Positions 1-9,461 of a stretch of 64,000 bases of DNA are shown here, piece after piece. The stretch is from Rossellomorea aquimaris (GTDB taxonomy: Bacteria; Bacillota; Bacilli; Bacillales; Fictibacillaceae): contig JAIVLN010000001.1 of the NCBI GenBank assembly GCA_020524245.1, positions 1,178,001-1,242,000 on the forward strand. The letters are read 5' to 3'. Position 1 is the first letter of the stretch. Every line of letters begins with the position of its first letter. The position numbers and the translations under genes are program-made. The notes under the pieces are model-generated. The model saw only the letters and a program-made list of their open reading frames with translations. It was not told the DNA's origin and did no database searches.

Positions 1-905
1 TCATTTAAAAATTTAATAAATGAATTACGGTCGTTAACTCTGACAACATAAAGATGATAAACATGACGAGTATCATCTTCTTCAATAGGTATTATATAAT
101 TACTATCTGATAAAAGTTTATTATAATATCGTGCATTTCTTCGTCTCATTTCTGTCCATTCTTCAATATATTTTAGTTTAATTCTTAATATTGCTGCTTG
201 TAATCCATCCAACCTACTATTATATCCGGGTACAATATGTTTATATTTATTTTTACTTCCATGTTGACTTAATAATCGCACCTTCTCTGAAAGCTCATAT
301 GAGTTAGTAGTTATTGCCCCTCCATCACCATATGCACCAAGATTTTTACCAGGATAAAAACTAAAGCAAGCTATATCACCAATGGATCCAATTCTTCTAC
401 CTTTATATATTGCTCCATGTGCCTGAGCCGCATCTTCAACAACTTTTAAATTATATTTTTTTGCCAAATCAATTATTTTATCCATTTCAGCTGGATATCC
501 ATATAAGTGGACGGGAATTATTGCTTTTGTGTTTTCAGTAATTTTGCTCTCAATTTTAGTTACATCAATTGTATAAGTAGTTGGATTATGATCCACAAAT
601 ACAGGGGTTGCTCCAACTGCGCTAATAGCTTCAACTGTAGCTATAAAAGTATTTGCCGCAGTTATAACTTCATCCCCCTGCCCTATACCTAAAGCTTTTA
701 AAGATAACCATAATGCATCTGTTCCATTTGCTACACCGACACTATATTTTGTATCACAATATTGCGCAAATTCTTCTTCAAATAATTTGCATTCATTTCC
801 TCCGATGAATGCAGAATTATTGAATACCTCGTAGGTTTTGTCCATTACTTCTTTTTCAATACTTTTAAATTGTAAATTTAAATCTAAAAAAGGTATACTT
901 TTCAT
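1..905 (-). CDS. DegT/DnrJ/EryC1-family sugar aminotransferase, 3' end off the window
   Basis: PLP-dependent aminotransferase that would convert a nucleotide-linked keto sugar to an amino sugar. About 301 codons are visible from ATG at 905; the C-terminal part lies beyond base 1. Translation shows the family landmarks: an N-terminal [13 protein letters not shown] stretch, [33 protein letters not shown] and the cofactor-lysine region [15 protein letters not shown]. The start overlaps the stop of the upstream oxidoreductase (TAATG), so the two are translationally coupled. Next to a Gfo/Idh oxidoreductase and a hexapeptide acetyltransferase it fits the WbpE/WlbC role in making a 3-acetamido uronic acid; a QdtB/FdtB-like role on a dTDP sugar is the alternative. 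Confidence 0.9.
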   Translation of the reverse strand, partial: MKSIPFLDLNLQFKSIEKEVMDKTYEVFNNSAFIGGNECKLFEEEFAQYCDTKYSVGVANGTDALWLSLKALGIGQGDEVITAANTFIATVEAISAVGATPVFVDHNPTTYTIDVTKIESKITENTKAIIPVHLYGYPAEMDKIIDLAKKYNLKVVEDAAQAHGAIYKGRRIGSIGDIACFSFYPGKNLGAYGDGGAITTNSYELSEKVRLLSQHGSKNKYKHIVPGYNSRLDGLQAAILRIKLKYIEEWTEMRRRNARYYNKLLSDSNYIIPIEEDDTRHVYHLYVVRVNDRNSFIKFLN

Positions 906-1936
906 TATCTTTCACCTATTCCTATTAATAAATTTCGTTTAGAGTTGGTTAATATTTGTTCTAATTCGGTTAATATTTTTACTATTTTAAGACCTTCATA
1001 CCCATTACTATCTGATTTCTTACTGTTATTAATACATTCTATAAAATGAAGTATTTCAACCATTAAAGGCTCCCTTTTATCTAGTATTAAGTTAATTCCA
1101 GTATCATCATTTTGATACTCATATGAGAATAAACCATTATCCTCTTCTTTTAATTCTACTCTTTTGTTGAATAATTTAACTTTATGAACAGGTTCTGTTT
1201 CATCATAAATTATCATCCCTTTAGTACCAACGATTGTCATCTTTCGAGTTTTTTCTGGATAAAGCCAACTTAATTCTATACTTGTTGTTACCTTTTTACC
1301 GGCATAATTATAAACTATGTTAATGTTTGCAGTATCCTCATAAACTGGATGTATGTTATTAATAGCATGAACATTAAGTGCAGTTGTATTGGGTGTATTC
1401 AATAGAAAATGAATTATTGAGAGGTCATGTGGGGCTAAATCCCAAATAACATTGGTGTCTTTTTGAAATAGTCCCAAATTAAGTCGTTTTGAATTTATAC
1501 TTAATATATCACCTATTTCTCCATTATCAATAACTTCTTTGATTTTACGAACAGAACCTGTGTACACAAACGTATGACCCACCATTAAGGTTAGATTATT
1601 AATAGAGGCAATGTTACAAAGCTCTTCACCTTCTTCTATGGTATCGGTTAAAGGCTTTTCCACAAAAACATGTTTACCATGCCAAAGTGCCTCTTTTGCA
1701 AACCTATAATGAGTACTAACTGGTGTCGCAATTAAAACCATATCAACTTCTTGATCATTTAATATGTCTTTATAGTTTTTAGTAGTATTTACATACGGGT
1801 ACGAATTTTTCATTTGTTCCAATTTTTTTGTATCTAAATCAGCTATGTACTTAAGATGGACTGATTCAATTTTATCAAGATTCCTTATTAAATTGGGACC
1901 CCAATATCCACACCCTATTATTCCTGCTGTAAGCAT
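905..1936 (-). CDS. Gfo/Idh/MocA-family sugar dehydrogenase (WlbA/WbpB-like)
   Basis: A 343-residue NAD(P)-dependent sugar oxidoreductase. The N-terminal Rossmann motif is [15 protein letters not shown] and the catalytic EKP motif sits in [11 protein letters not shown] (about residues 90-100); the C-terminal two thirds form the usual beta-sheet domain. It shares a TAATG overlap with the downstream aminotransferase. In the WbpB/WlbA pathway this enzyme oxidises C3 of a UDP-GlcNAcA-type sugar before transamination, and the aminotransferase and acetyltransferase next door support that. The exact substrate is an inference from context. The start is the first ATG, with an AGGAGG site just upstream. 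Confidence 0.88.
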   Translation of the reverse strand: MLTAGIIGCGYWGPNLIRNLDKIESVHLKYIADLDTKKLEQMKNSYPYVNTTKNYKDILNDQEVDMVLIATPVSTHYRFAKEALWHGKHVFVEKPLTDTIEEGEELCNIASINNLTLMVGHTFVYTGSVRKIKEVIDNGEIGDILSINSKRLNLGLFQKDTNVIWDLAPHDLSIIHFLLNTPNTTALNVHAINNIHPVYEDTANINIVYNYAGKKVTTSIELSWLYPEKTRKMTIVGTKGMIIYDETEPVHKVKLFNKRVELKEEDNGLFSYEYQNDDTGINLILDKREPLMVEILHFIECINNSKKSDSNGYEGLKIVKILTELEQILTNSKRNLLIGIGER

Positions 1937-1981
1937 CCTATTTCCTCCTTATTATTAAGAATTTAGATCTAAACTGTTTAA

Positions 1982-2650
1982 CTAGTGTGCTTTTCCAAAT
2001 AACATTACTAGTGGAGTCTTAAAAATAATTCGAATATCATACCATAAAGAGTAATTATTAATATAATGTATATCTAATTTAACCATTTCATCAAAACTAA
2101 GATTATTTCTACCACTTACTTGCCACAAACCTGTGATACCTGGTACGCCATTTAAACGTAATTTATGCCATTCTCTATACTCTTTAACTTCATAGTCTAA
2201 CCCGGGTCTGGGACCAACTAAACTCATATCTCCTTTAATCACATTAAATAATTGTGGCAATTCATCTAAGCTTGTTTTCCTTATAAATGTACCTACATAG
2301 GGTATAATCCGATAGTCTTTAACGATTTTTTTGACAGGCCCATTAGCAGTATAATGATTAGATTTATTTGTATTATTAATCCAATCCTTTGTGTATTCTC
2401 TATGAATGGTATCCTCAGAATTTATATTCATAGAACGAAACTTATACATGATAAATTCTTTACCTTTATACCCAATTCGTTTCTGTTTGAAAAAAACAGG
2501 CCCTTTTGAAAATATTTTTATCAATAACCCTACCATTATAAATATAGGTAAAAATATGATTACAAGAATAGTAGCAATAATTAGGTCATTTGCTCTTTTG
2601 GATAAACAGTAGTTACCTTTGGAAGTGAATTTCTCGTACACAAAAATCAC
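1982..2650 (-). CDS. Initiating sugar phosphotransferase (undecaprenyl-phosphate phosphoglycosyltransferase)
   Basis: A 222-residue bacterial sugar transferase of the short WbaP/WcaJ/PglC type. One hydrophobic segment (about residues 22-46, LIIATILVIIFLPIFIMVG) precedes the cytosolic catalytic domain. Conserved motifs are KRIGYKGKEFIMYKFRSM, TSLDELPQLFNVIKGDMS and VGPRPGLDYEV. It should transfer a sugar-1-phosphate onto undecaprenyl phosphate, the committed step of the repeat unit assembled by this cluster. It lacks the extra N-terminal membrane segments of full-length WbaP, which is normal for the monotopic subclass. The neighbouring acetyltransferase starts 6 bp away, so the genes are co-transcribed. 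Confidence 0.9.
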   Translation of the reverse strand: MIFVYEKFTSKGNYCLSKRANDLIIATILVIIFLPIFIMVGLLIKIFSKGPVFFKQKRIGYKGKEFIMYKFRSMNINSEDTIHREYTKDWINNTNKSNHYTANGPVKKIVKDYRIIPYVGTFIRKTSLDELPQLFNVIKGDMSLVGPRPGLDYEVKEYREWHKLRLNGVPGITGLWQVSGRNNLSFDEMVKLDIHYINNYSLWYDIRIIFKTPLVMLFGKAH

Positions 2651-2656
2651 CTCATG

Positions 2657-3139
2657 TTATTGATTTGTATTAAGATATTTAATAATTTTAGCAGGATTAC
2701 CTGCTACAACACTATTAGCTGGAACATCTTTTGTCACTACACTTCCAGCTCCTACTAAAGAGTTTTCACCAATAGTAATTCCAGGTAATATAGTACTACC
2801 AGACCCAATAGAGGCACCCTTTTTTACATATGTTTCTACTAAATTCCAATCAGATTCACTTTGTAAATTACCATCTTTGTTTGTTGCTTGAGGGTATAAA
2901 TCATTTGTAAACACAACATTATGCCCTATAAAAGAATTATCTTCAATAGTAACCCCTTCACAGATGAACGTATGACTTGATATTTTGCATTTTTTTCCTA
3001 TTCTTACACCTTTTTGTATCTCTACAAATGTGCCTATTTTTGTGTAATCTCCTATATTACAGCCATACAAATTCACAAAATCAAAAACTTTAACTTCTTT
3101 GCCTAAAATAACATCTAAAGATATATTTTTATTCTCCAT
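2657..3139 (-). CDS. Hexapeptide-repeat N-acetyltransferase (WlbB/WbpD-like)
   Basis: A 160-residue left-handed beta-helix acetyltransferase. Hexapeptide repeats run through most of the protein ([64 protein letters not shown]) and it ends with the usual [16 protein letters not shown]. The insert with FTNDLYPQA is typical of the WlbB/QdtC/FdtC group that acetylates the 3-amino group of a nucleotide sugar with acetyl-CoA. Grouped with the oxidoreductase and aminotransferase it completes a three-step module for a 3-acetamido sugar. Substrate identity is inferred, not visible. Confidence 0.88.
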   Translation of the reverse strand: MENKNISLDVILGKEVKVFDFVNLYGCNIGDYTKIGTFVEIQKGVRIGKKCKISSHTFICEGVTIEDNSFIGHNVVFTNDLYPQATNKDGNLQSESDWNLVETYVKKGASIGSGSTILPGITIGENSLVGAGSVVTKDVPANSVVAGNPAKIIKYLNTNQ

Positions 3140-3151
3140 AATCCTTACTCC

Positions 3152-4306
3152 TTATTCAAAAACTTTTAGGTAATGTTTTTTTTGTGTGTCCCACGATAGA
3201 TCTGAAAATTTTTTATTAGCATTTTTTACTAAATCTTTTACTTGCTGAGGGTTTTTATACAAGTAATTAATCTTATTTCTTAAATCCACCTCATTTTCTG
3301 ATTCAAAAAACAAAACCTCTTGATCTGTAAAGTATTCATTAATTGTTTTCAAGCGAGAAGATACTACTGGAATATCTAGGGCAATATACTCAAATAACTT
3401 ATTTGGTAACATTAAATTTGTAAAAGAATCATCCTTTAGTGGAACAATTCCTAAGTTTGCTTTTTCTATTATTTTTGGTATTTTTTCAAAATTTATATGC
3501 CCAGTAAATTCTATATTCTTACAATTTTGATAATCCGCTATCTTATATAATTCCTTTTTATATTCCCCCTCCCCTATAATGATCAGTTTCATTTTATCTT
3601 GATCTAATCCTTTGAATGCATTTAGTAAAGTATCGAATCCATATCTCTCTACTATTGTTCCATGACATATAATAGTGAATAATTGCTCACTCTTTTTTAT
3701 ATTTTGTTTATTTTTTTTAAATAGTGATTGTTCGGGAGAGTTTAAAATCACTGAAAATTTTTCTATAGGAGCACCCCGATTTGTAAATGCATTTTGTACA
3801 GGTTTACTTACTGTAATGATTCTATTTGCATATTTAAAAACTGACCTTTCGATCATTTCTAGTAAATTTACTATAACTTTGTTATATATGCCTTTATCAC
3901 CATATTTCGATTTGTATAATTCTGGCATTAGTTCATGAAAGTCAACAACAATTGGAACACCTAATAACTTAGGCACAAGGGTTGAAAAAGCTAAAAAATC
4001 TGGCATTGTATTAACTTGAATTGATGAAAATTTATATTTTATATGCAACTTTGTGACCATAAAAAAAGCAAAGATAAAAAAACTTAAATATTTTAGAATA
4101 TAATTTATTTTATTTCCTCTTTTATTTCTTTGTATGTAACGATAAATATTTATATTATCGTTTTTTTCATATTTTTTTTCATTTTCTTTTCCCATACAAA
4201 TTAAGAATACATGTTTGTTATCCTCAGAATGAGCTTTTGCTTGTTTATATACTCGAGGATCATTGGGGAAGTATCCTTGTCGTATAATGCATATTTTTTT
4301 TTTCAT
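3152..4306 (-). CDS. Glycosyltransferase family 4 protein
   Basis: A 384-residue GT-B fold enzyme. The N-terminal acceptor domain begins KKICIIRQGYFPNDPRVYKQA and the C-terminal nucleotide-sugar domain has FTIICHGTIVERYGFDTLLNAF, LIIIGEGEY and LPNKLFEYIALDIPVVSS. It has no signal peptide; the hydrophobic stretch near residue 70-85 is internal to the fold. The gene lies 2 bp from the next GT4 gene and is one of three GT4 enzymes here that presumably add successive sugars to the lipid-linked repeat. Donor and acceptor cannot be read from the sequence. Confidence 0.87.
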   Translation of the reverse strand: MKKKICIIRQGYFPNDPRVYKQAKAHSEDNKHVFLICMGKENEKKYEKNDNINIYRYIQRNKRGNKINYILKYLSFFIFAFFMVTKLHIKYKFSSIQVNTMPDFLAFSTLVPKLLGVPIVVDFHELMPELYKSKYGDKGIYNKVIVNLLEMIERSVFKYANRIITVSKPVQNAFTNRGAPIEKFSVILNSPEQSLFKKNKQNIKKSEQLFTIICHGTIVERYGFDTLLNAFKGLDQDKMKLIIIGEGEYKKELYKIADYQNCKNIEFTGHINFEKIPKIIEKANLGIVPLKDDSFTNLMLPNKLFEYIALDIPVVSSRLKTINEYFTDQEVLFFESENEVDLRNKINYLYKNPQQVKDLVKNANKKFSDLSWDTQKKHYLKVFE

Positions 4307-4308
4307 AA

Positions 4309-5298
4309 TTAATACTCTCCTATGACTTCTCGGTATACTGTAAATATTTTTTTAGCAACATCTTCTTGAGTCAGGCCCAATTTTATTAATCTTTTTCTCC
4401 CCTCTGAAGTTGGTACATTATTAAGAAATGTATTTAATAAGTCGGATAAGTTTTCAATGTCACTAGTTAAATAGCATCCATTGGTATCTTCAAAAATTTC
4501 TTTAACATCCCCAACATCTGTTGAAATGACTGTTTTATTACAGGCCATTGCTTCTTTAATAACCATTGGTGAAGCTTCATATTTAGAAGTTAGAATTAAT
4601 ATGTCTGCAGCATTCATATAATAGGGCATTTCTTCATACTTTATATTACCGGCCGTTATTAACTTGTATGGGTGCTTAACATCTGTTAAAGATTTTTCCA
4701 ATAATTCATAATTTTTTTCTGGTCTTGATGGGTCCGCTAAGAAGAATAGTATTTTTTTGTGTGTATTTAGATTTAATCTACTACGACATTTAAATACACA
4801 ATACTCTTTGAATTTACTGACATTTACTCCAACCGGAATAACCTTATAAGGCTTTTTGGTTTTCAAAACCTTTGGTAATCTTTTTTCCACTGTGATAATA
4901 AAGTTTACCCCAATTAATCCTGCTTTTTTTATGATTTTAGAATAAATCAATTTCTTTATCATTCTTTTATCTTTAAATTCTTTTGGAGCAAGTATCTCAC
5001 CTTCATGTAGTGTTAAGATTGTAGGAATTCTTTTACCAGTAAATATTTTTGATAAATTCACCAAAGTTGATACATAAGTATGATGGCAATGTATAACATC
5101 ATACTTCTTTCTACGTAAAGTATTTATTAACTTCGGAATTGCCGTTATATAATTTTTCTTTGCTTCTTTTCCGTCTATAAAGAAAACATCACATTTAACA
5201 CCTAGATCTTCAAGGCTTTGAACCTGCTCTTTTACGAAAATACCGTTGTATGGTTTGTTAGGTGTAGGGTACATATTTGTTACTAATAAGACGTTAAT
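4309..5298 (-). CDS. Glycosyltransferase family 4 protein with probable AUU start
   Basis: GT-B glycosyltransferase with the GT4 donor-domain signature SKYEASPMVIKEAMACNKTV (an EX7E motif) and a DVGDVKEIFE tail. The first ATG (5274) would remove the first Rossmann strand. Reading upstream in frame adds NVLLVTN before MYPTPNKPYNGIF, exactly what the family begins with, and the frame is then closed by a TAA at 5301-5299. The codon just inside that stop is ATT (5298-5296), preceded at normal spacing by AAGTGGTGATC, close to the 16S anti-SD complement. I therefore place the start at ATT, giving 329 residues; ATG at 5274 is the conservative alternative. The upstream gene stops 6 bp before. Confidence 0.85.
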   Translation of the reverse strand: MNVLLVTNMYPTPNKPYNGIFVKEQVQSLEDLGVKCDVFFIDGKEAKKNYITAIPKLINTLRRKKYDVIHCHHTYVSTLVNLSKIFTGKRIPTILTLHEGEILAPKEFKDKRMIKKLIYSKIIKKAGLIGVNFIITVEKRLPKVLKTKKPYKVIPVGVNVSKFKEYCVFKCRSRLNLNTHKKILFFLADPSRPEKNYELLEKSLTDVKHPYKLITAGNIKYEEMPYYMNAADILILTSKYEASPMVIKEAMACNKTVISTDVGDVKEIFEDTNGCYLTSDIENLSDLLNTFLNNVPTSEGRKRLIKLGLTQEDVAKKIFTVYREVIGEY

Positions 5299-5303
5299 TT
5301 AGA

Positions 5304-6959
5304 TCACCACTTCGAGAAATATTTATTTATTGATTCCATTGTTATCTTATTAACAACAGGGTAGAGCTCTTCATTGCAATCTATAAATGTGAATTTATTT
5401 TTTTGCATACTATATAATCTTTCTTTTGCGTTCATTAAATCGAAATTTTCTTCTGGTCTCCTTTCAACTAGTTTGTTTAAATCCACATCAAGATAGTAAC
5501 TTATTTCTGGTTTAGGCAATAGTGAGTCTAATAACTTAATATAATAATTTTTTTCCACATTCAAACTATAATCAAGTTTCAAATCAACCAATGCATCATA
5601 CCAATAACGATCTAACATGATTACATTTCCTTTAGTTTTCGCTTTTATGAACTGTCCTAAATACCAAAAAAATAACTCGGTTATTAAAAATATTCCCCAT
5701 ATTTTTTTCAGTTTATTGTTATTGGATGTTTTTATAGAATAGTTTGCATTCACTACTGTCCCTGCATTACCCTCATCATTTTTTTTCATTATTTTTCTAA
5801 TTTTATTCGCTGCAGCTGTCGATCCGAGCCTACACCATCTACTATGAACATTGACTCCACTCCTATTATATATACTTGTTAGAGAGTTAATTAAGCTTGA
5901 CTTCCCAGAACCATCTAATCCACTAAAAGTGATTAGAAATCCTGGAGTTCGTCTAATCCCTTTAGCAATTAAAGCATATTTAATAAAGAGATATAATTCT
6001 TTGTATATTCCATCATTACTTTTTGACATGATTATCTTTATAAAATGAAGTAACTTATTAGAAATTTTATTGAAATTATATGGTAAGGCTACTTTCTTAT
6101 TAATTTTCACTCTAGATTCCATATAATCAGGTATTAATATTTGAAATTCTTCTTTAAATATTTTTTTAGACAAATAATTATGTGTAGAAATTGATCTCTT
6201 TAACCCATAAAGCCATCCGTAACGAGTTGCAATCATTAAAATGTAATCCCAGTTGAGTACAGTCTTACAGTAGTACTTTGTATGAAGCATATCCCTTAAT
6301 TTTAATTGCTTATCTTCATAAAACCAATGTGCCATGTTAATCAATAAACAATCTTCTTGGGATGGAAAAATAACCAATTCATCCTCTTTTGATTTTTTTG
6401 ATCGCTTTATAATTTGCTGTTCATCATGAAAAGGATTTATCCACGCAACTTTTGTATGGAGATGAACAGCGTATACACTTTCTCCATTTTCAAATTTTCT
6501 AAACAATAATTTATAGGGTTCTTCCATATTTTTTAGTTCTACATATCCGATTTTGAGAAGGATTTCCCTTGCAACTACCAATAATTCTTCTGAAATAAGA
6601 ATATCCACATTATCACTTGTATATGGATAGTGACCAGTGGATTTAATCAAAATAGGTTCTATATTATTATTGTTAAACTCTTTTAATAGTATTTTATAAA
6701 TATTTCTTTGTCTCTTATATTCATTCATATGTGAGGTGTATATTTTTTTAAACGAGTTGGATATGTTGCACAAATTCTGTAGATATGTATTATTTATCGT
6801 AGCTAATGGTACTTTATTGTTAGTAATTATTTTATCTAATAAACGGTAATCTATATCATTAATATTAACTTTATATAATTCCCGTCCGTAAATTATATTA
6901 CTTATAGCCTTTAACTCATTACGTTTTGATTCCACGAAAGGTATTGTCATAGGTATCAC
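5304..6959 (-). CDS. Nucleotidyltransferase-like domain fused to thymidylate-kinase-like P-loop domain
   Basis: A 551-residue two-part protein. Residues about 1-300 resemble the NTP_transf_5 (uncharacterised nucleotidyltransferase) family: EPILIKSTGHYPYTSDNVDILIS around 100-123, then a helical region. Residues about 340-551 are a P-loop kinase: Walker A GLDGSGKSS at 347-355, a DRYWYDALVDL motif matching the DRY/W block of thymidylate kinases, and an arginine-bearing lid region ERRPEENFDLMNAKERLY. Such proteins occur in polysaccharide clusters, but the substrate is unknown. I infer phosphorylation or nucleotidylation of a sugar or lipid intermediate rather than dTMP synthesis. It sits in the middle of the glycosyltransferase operon. 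Confidence 0.75.
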   Translation of the reverse strand: MIPMTIPFVESKRNELKAISNIIYGRELYKVNINDIDYRLLDKIITNNKVPLATINNTYLQNLCNISNSFKKIYTSHMNEYKRQRNIYKILLKEFNNNNIEPILIKSTGHYPYTSDNVDILISEELLVVAREILLKIGYVELKNMEEPYKLLFRKFENGESVYAVHLHTKVAWINPFHDEQQIIKRSKKSKEDELVIFPSQEDCLLINMAHWFYEDKQLKLRDMLHTKYYCKTVLNWDYILMIATRYGWLYGLKRSISTHNYLSKKIFKEEFQILIPDYMESRVKINKKVALPYNFNKISNKLLHFIKIIMSKSNDGIYKELYLFIKYALIAKGIRRTPGFLITFSGLDGSGKSSLINSLTSIYNRSGVNVHSRWCRLGSTAAANKIRKIMKKNDEGNAGTVVNANYSIKTSNNNKLKKIWGIFLITELFFWYLGQFIKAKTKGNVIMLDRYWYDALVDLKLDYSLNVEKNYYIKLLDSLLPKPEISYYLDVDLNKLVERRPEENFDLMNAKERLYSMQKNKFTFIDCNEELYPVVNKITMESINKYFSKW

Positions 6960-6963
6960 TCCT

Positions 6964-7980
6964 TTATATAGTAGTTAATATTTTTTTAGCTATTTCATTC
7001 CATGAAAGTTTTTGAACTTGCTCTCTTGTTTTTATATTTTCTATGCTCTTTATTTTTGATGTTTTAAGATAAAAATCTTTGATTTCATCAATGTAATAAA
7101 ACCCATCTTTTTCAGAAAAATAATCTTCTAAGCCGCCAAATCTAGTTGTAACAACGGGTATATTACAAGCCATAGCCTCAAGAATAGATAATGGAATTTC
7201 TATACATGCATCATGATTTATAACAGGGAATATATAACAATCGGCTAACTGATATAATTCTTCAGTGTTTTCAATATATTGATTTATAAAGATCGTTTGT
7301 GTTGATTCTAATTCTTTTTTTAGAGTTGAATCTTGTAATGTACTAGTACTTCCAACTATTAAAGATTTCCCATTTATTTTTTTTGCTATCTCAGGAATTA
7401 ATTGTATATTACGGTTTTTATTTATATGGCCTACATGAAGGAGAATATAGTCTTTCTCATTTAGGTTATATTTTCTCCTTAATGCCTTTTTTGTTTCATT
7501 TGTTACTGGAGTAAACTTTTTCAAGTTTACTCCAGCTGGTACCTTATAACAAGAAATACCGTGCTCCTTAAAAAACCTTAACTCTTTTTCTTCTAAAGTT
7601 AAAACCACATCAAGCTTAAAGAATTTTAGAAATAATTTATTAACTTTACTATGTCTGGGTTGCAATGAGACAAAAGCAACTTTTGCATTTTTTCTATATT
7701 TCTTTAGTAACCATGCCCGAAATATACTTGCTACAGTTAAGCTTGATGTAGGTATATATATTATTAACTCAGGTTTTAAACTCTTTATAGAGTTTTTTAT
7801 TTTTTTTGAAAGAAAAGTTTTTCTTTCAATATTTGAGAATTTACTATTAATAGAAATTACTTCTGAATCAATTTCTTTAATATTTTTAAAAGCTTCTGAT
7901 AAATTGCGGGCAAAATTTTTAAATCCTTCATCAAATGGTGGAATCAAACCATTAGATATGACTAATATTTTTTTATTCAT
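6964..7980 (-). CDS. Glycosyltransferase family 4 protein
   Basis: A 338-residue GT-B enzyme. The start KKILVISNGLIPPFDEGFKNFARNLSEA is a typical GT4 N-terminus with the glycine-rich acceptor loop. The C-terminal domain has YILLHVGHINKNRNIQLIPEIA, then CIEIPLSILEAMACNIPVV with the paired acidic residues of the donor site, and ends in a short helix. It is separated by 4 bp from the kinase-like gene and 6 bp from the polymerase gene, so all belong to one transcript. It probably adds one sugar to the undecaprenyl-linked unit; specificity is unknown. Confidence 0.86.
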   Translation of the reverse strand: MNKKILVISNGLIPPFDEGFKNFARNLSEAFKNIKEIDSEVISINSKFSNIERKTFLSKKIKNSIKSLKPELIIYIPTSSLTVASIFRAWLLKKYRKNAKVAFVSLQPRHSKVNKLFLKFFKLDVVLTLEEKELRFFKEHGISCYKVPAGVNLKKFTPVTNETKKALRRKYNLNEKDYILLHVGHINKNRNIQLIPEIAKKINGKSLIVGSTSTLQDSTLKKELESTQTIFINQYIENTEELYQLADCYIFPVINHDACIEIPLSILEAMACNIPVVTTRFGGLEDYFSEKDGFYYIDEIKDFYLKTSKIKSIENIKTREQVQKLSWNEIAKKILTTI

Positions 7981-7986
7981 TTTCTT

Positions 7987-9444
7987 TTATCTCCCTTTTT
8001 CGTTATACAACAAAGATTTCCAAATACCCATTGCTCCGAAAACAAAAAAACCACCTAATGAAGTAGAAAATAGTGGAGAAGCAAGTGTTTCTATAAATGA
8101 TTGTATTAATATCATGCTTACAGCTAGTGAAAAAAACTTTAGGAATAAAGTTTTCTCATTTTTTACTGATTGATTCATTTTAGACAATATTATTATCAAG
8201 AAAATAGAATATAGGATTAATCCTAAAACGCCTGTTTCACCCAAAATACTTGGCCAATATGTATCTGTCAAAAAAGTCCCATATATTGATTCATTAACTC
8301 CTAATCCAAACACATTATTTAATCCGTATTCATAATAAACAGGACTATACCAGATAACTGATGCAGTACTAGCATATCTTCCAAAGCCAACTCCTAATGG
8401 AAATTCTGCTATACCGATTTTAATAGCTACATAATATAATGCTATTCTAGGATTTTCATAATAATTACTAATATTTATCAATTCATTTAAAGTAGTATGA
8501 TATATATTTAATAAATTATCTCCTGCGAGTATTAATATCAAAAAGATTATACAAATGCTTATTGTTATTATCTTAATTTTCAAACTCAGGCTTTTTATTG
8601 ATGTAATAATGGTGAAAAATAATGCTACTATTCCACCAACGATACTTTTTCGTCTTAACGCTAAAATAGATGAAGTAATAAATATTACACCAACAAAACC
8701 TAGTTTATTATTCTTATAAATTAAAAAATATCCTATTAAAAACAATCCTATATAAGTAGTAAACCATGAAAACCATCCAGGATGAATAAATATTGACTGA
8801 ACACTTAAGAGTCCTGATCTTTGATATGTATAAATGTTATTATTAAAAAAGCTATAAAATTGACTTGGAAAAAAGAAGTTAATAATACCTAATCCCATTA
8901 TAATTAAGGCAACAAATAGAAACGCCCTTAATAATATTAATAATTCTTTCTCTGTAAATGATAGACTGTATGCTAAGTAAAAAAATAAAAAAGGTTTAAT
9001 AAAAAAATAAAGACCTAATATTGCTACAAAAGTTAATGAGTGATTTAAGGTATTACCAAGTAATCCAATAATAGAGATTAAGAGTGGGATAATTAAAATC
9101 TTTTCAAAATGAATTTTTTTTTGTTGAGAAATTCGAGACAATATTACTAAAAATAGCATTAGCAATAACAAGAAATCATCCATGTATTTAAGAATATTTT
9201 GAATTGGAGTTAAATTGATTATTAATAAATCTTGAAATAATAGGAATACACCATATAAAAGAAATACATAGGTTTTGTAATAAAAAAACAATAATGAAAA
9301 CAATAATAATAGAACAAAGCCAATCACTACTAATCTTGAATTGTTGTAGCTAACTGATGTCCCAATAAAAATAGAAATTAATAATAATCCAAGTAAGGTT
9401 TTGCTATTTAATATCTTTATTTTCTCAATTATTCTGCTGTTCAT
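7987..9444 (-). CDS. O-antigen ligase/polymerase-like membrane protein (Wzy candidate)
   Basis: A 485-residue polytopic protein with roughly a dozen hydrophobic segments and one large extracytoplasmic loop (about residues 310-400, including PRIALYYVAIKIGIAEFPLGVGFGRY). The loop position, the LGVGFGRY-type motif and the following GLNNVFGLGVNESIYGTFLTDTYWPSILGETGVLGL match the Wzy_C/O-antigen ligase family. Located directly after the flippase gene, it is the natural candidate for the polymerase that joins repeat units at the outer face of the membrane. Wzy proteins are too divergent for substrate prediction. Confidence 0.82.
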   Translation of the reverse strand: MNSRIIEKIKILNSKTLLGLLLISIFIGTSVSYNNSRLVVIGFVLLLLFSLLFFYYKTYVFLLYGVFLLFQDLLIINLTPIQNILKYMDDFLLLLMLFLVILSRISQQKKIHFEKILIIPLLISIIGLLGNTLNHSLTFVAILGLYFFIKPFLFFYLAYSLSFTEKELLILLRAFLFVALIIMGLGIINFFFPSQFYSFFNNNIYTYQRSGLLSVQSIFIHPGWFSWFTTYIGLFLIGYFLIYKNNKLGFVGVIFITSSILALRRKSIVGGIVALFFTIITSIKSLSLKIKIITISICIIFLILILAGDNLLNIYHTTLNELINISNYYENPRIALYYVAIKIGIAEFPLGVGFGRYASTASVIWYSPVYYEYGLNNVFGLGVNESIYGTFLTDTYWPSILGETGVLGLILYSIFLIIILSKMNQSVKNEKTLFLKFFSLAVSMILIQSFIETLASPLFSTSLGGFFVFGAMGIWKSLLYNEKGR

Positions 9445-9461
9445 AAGTCTACTCCTTAAAA

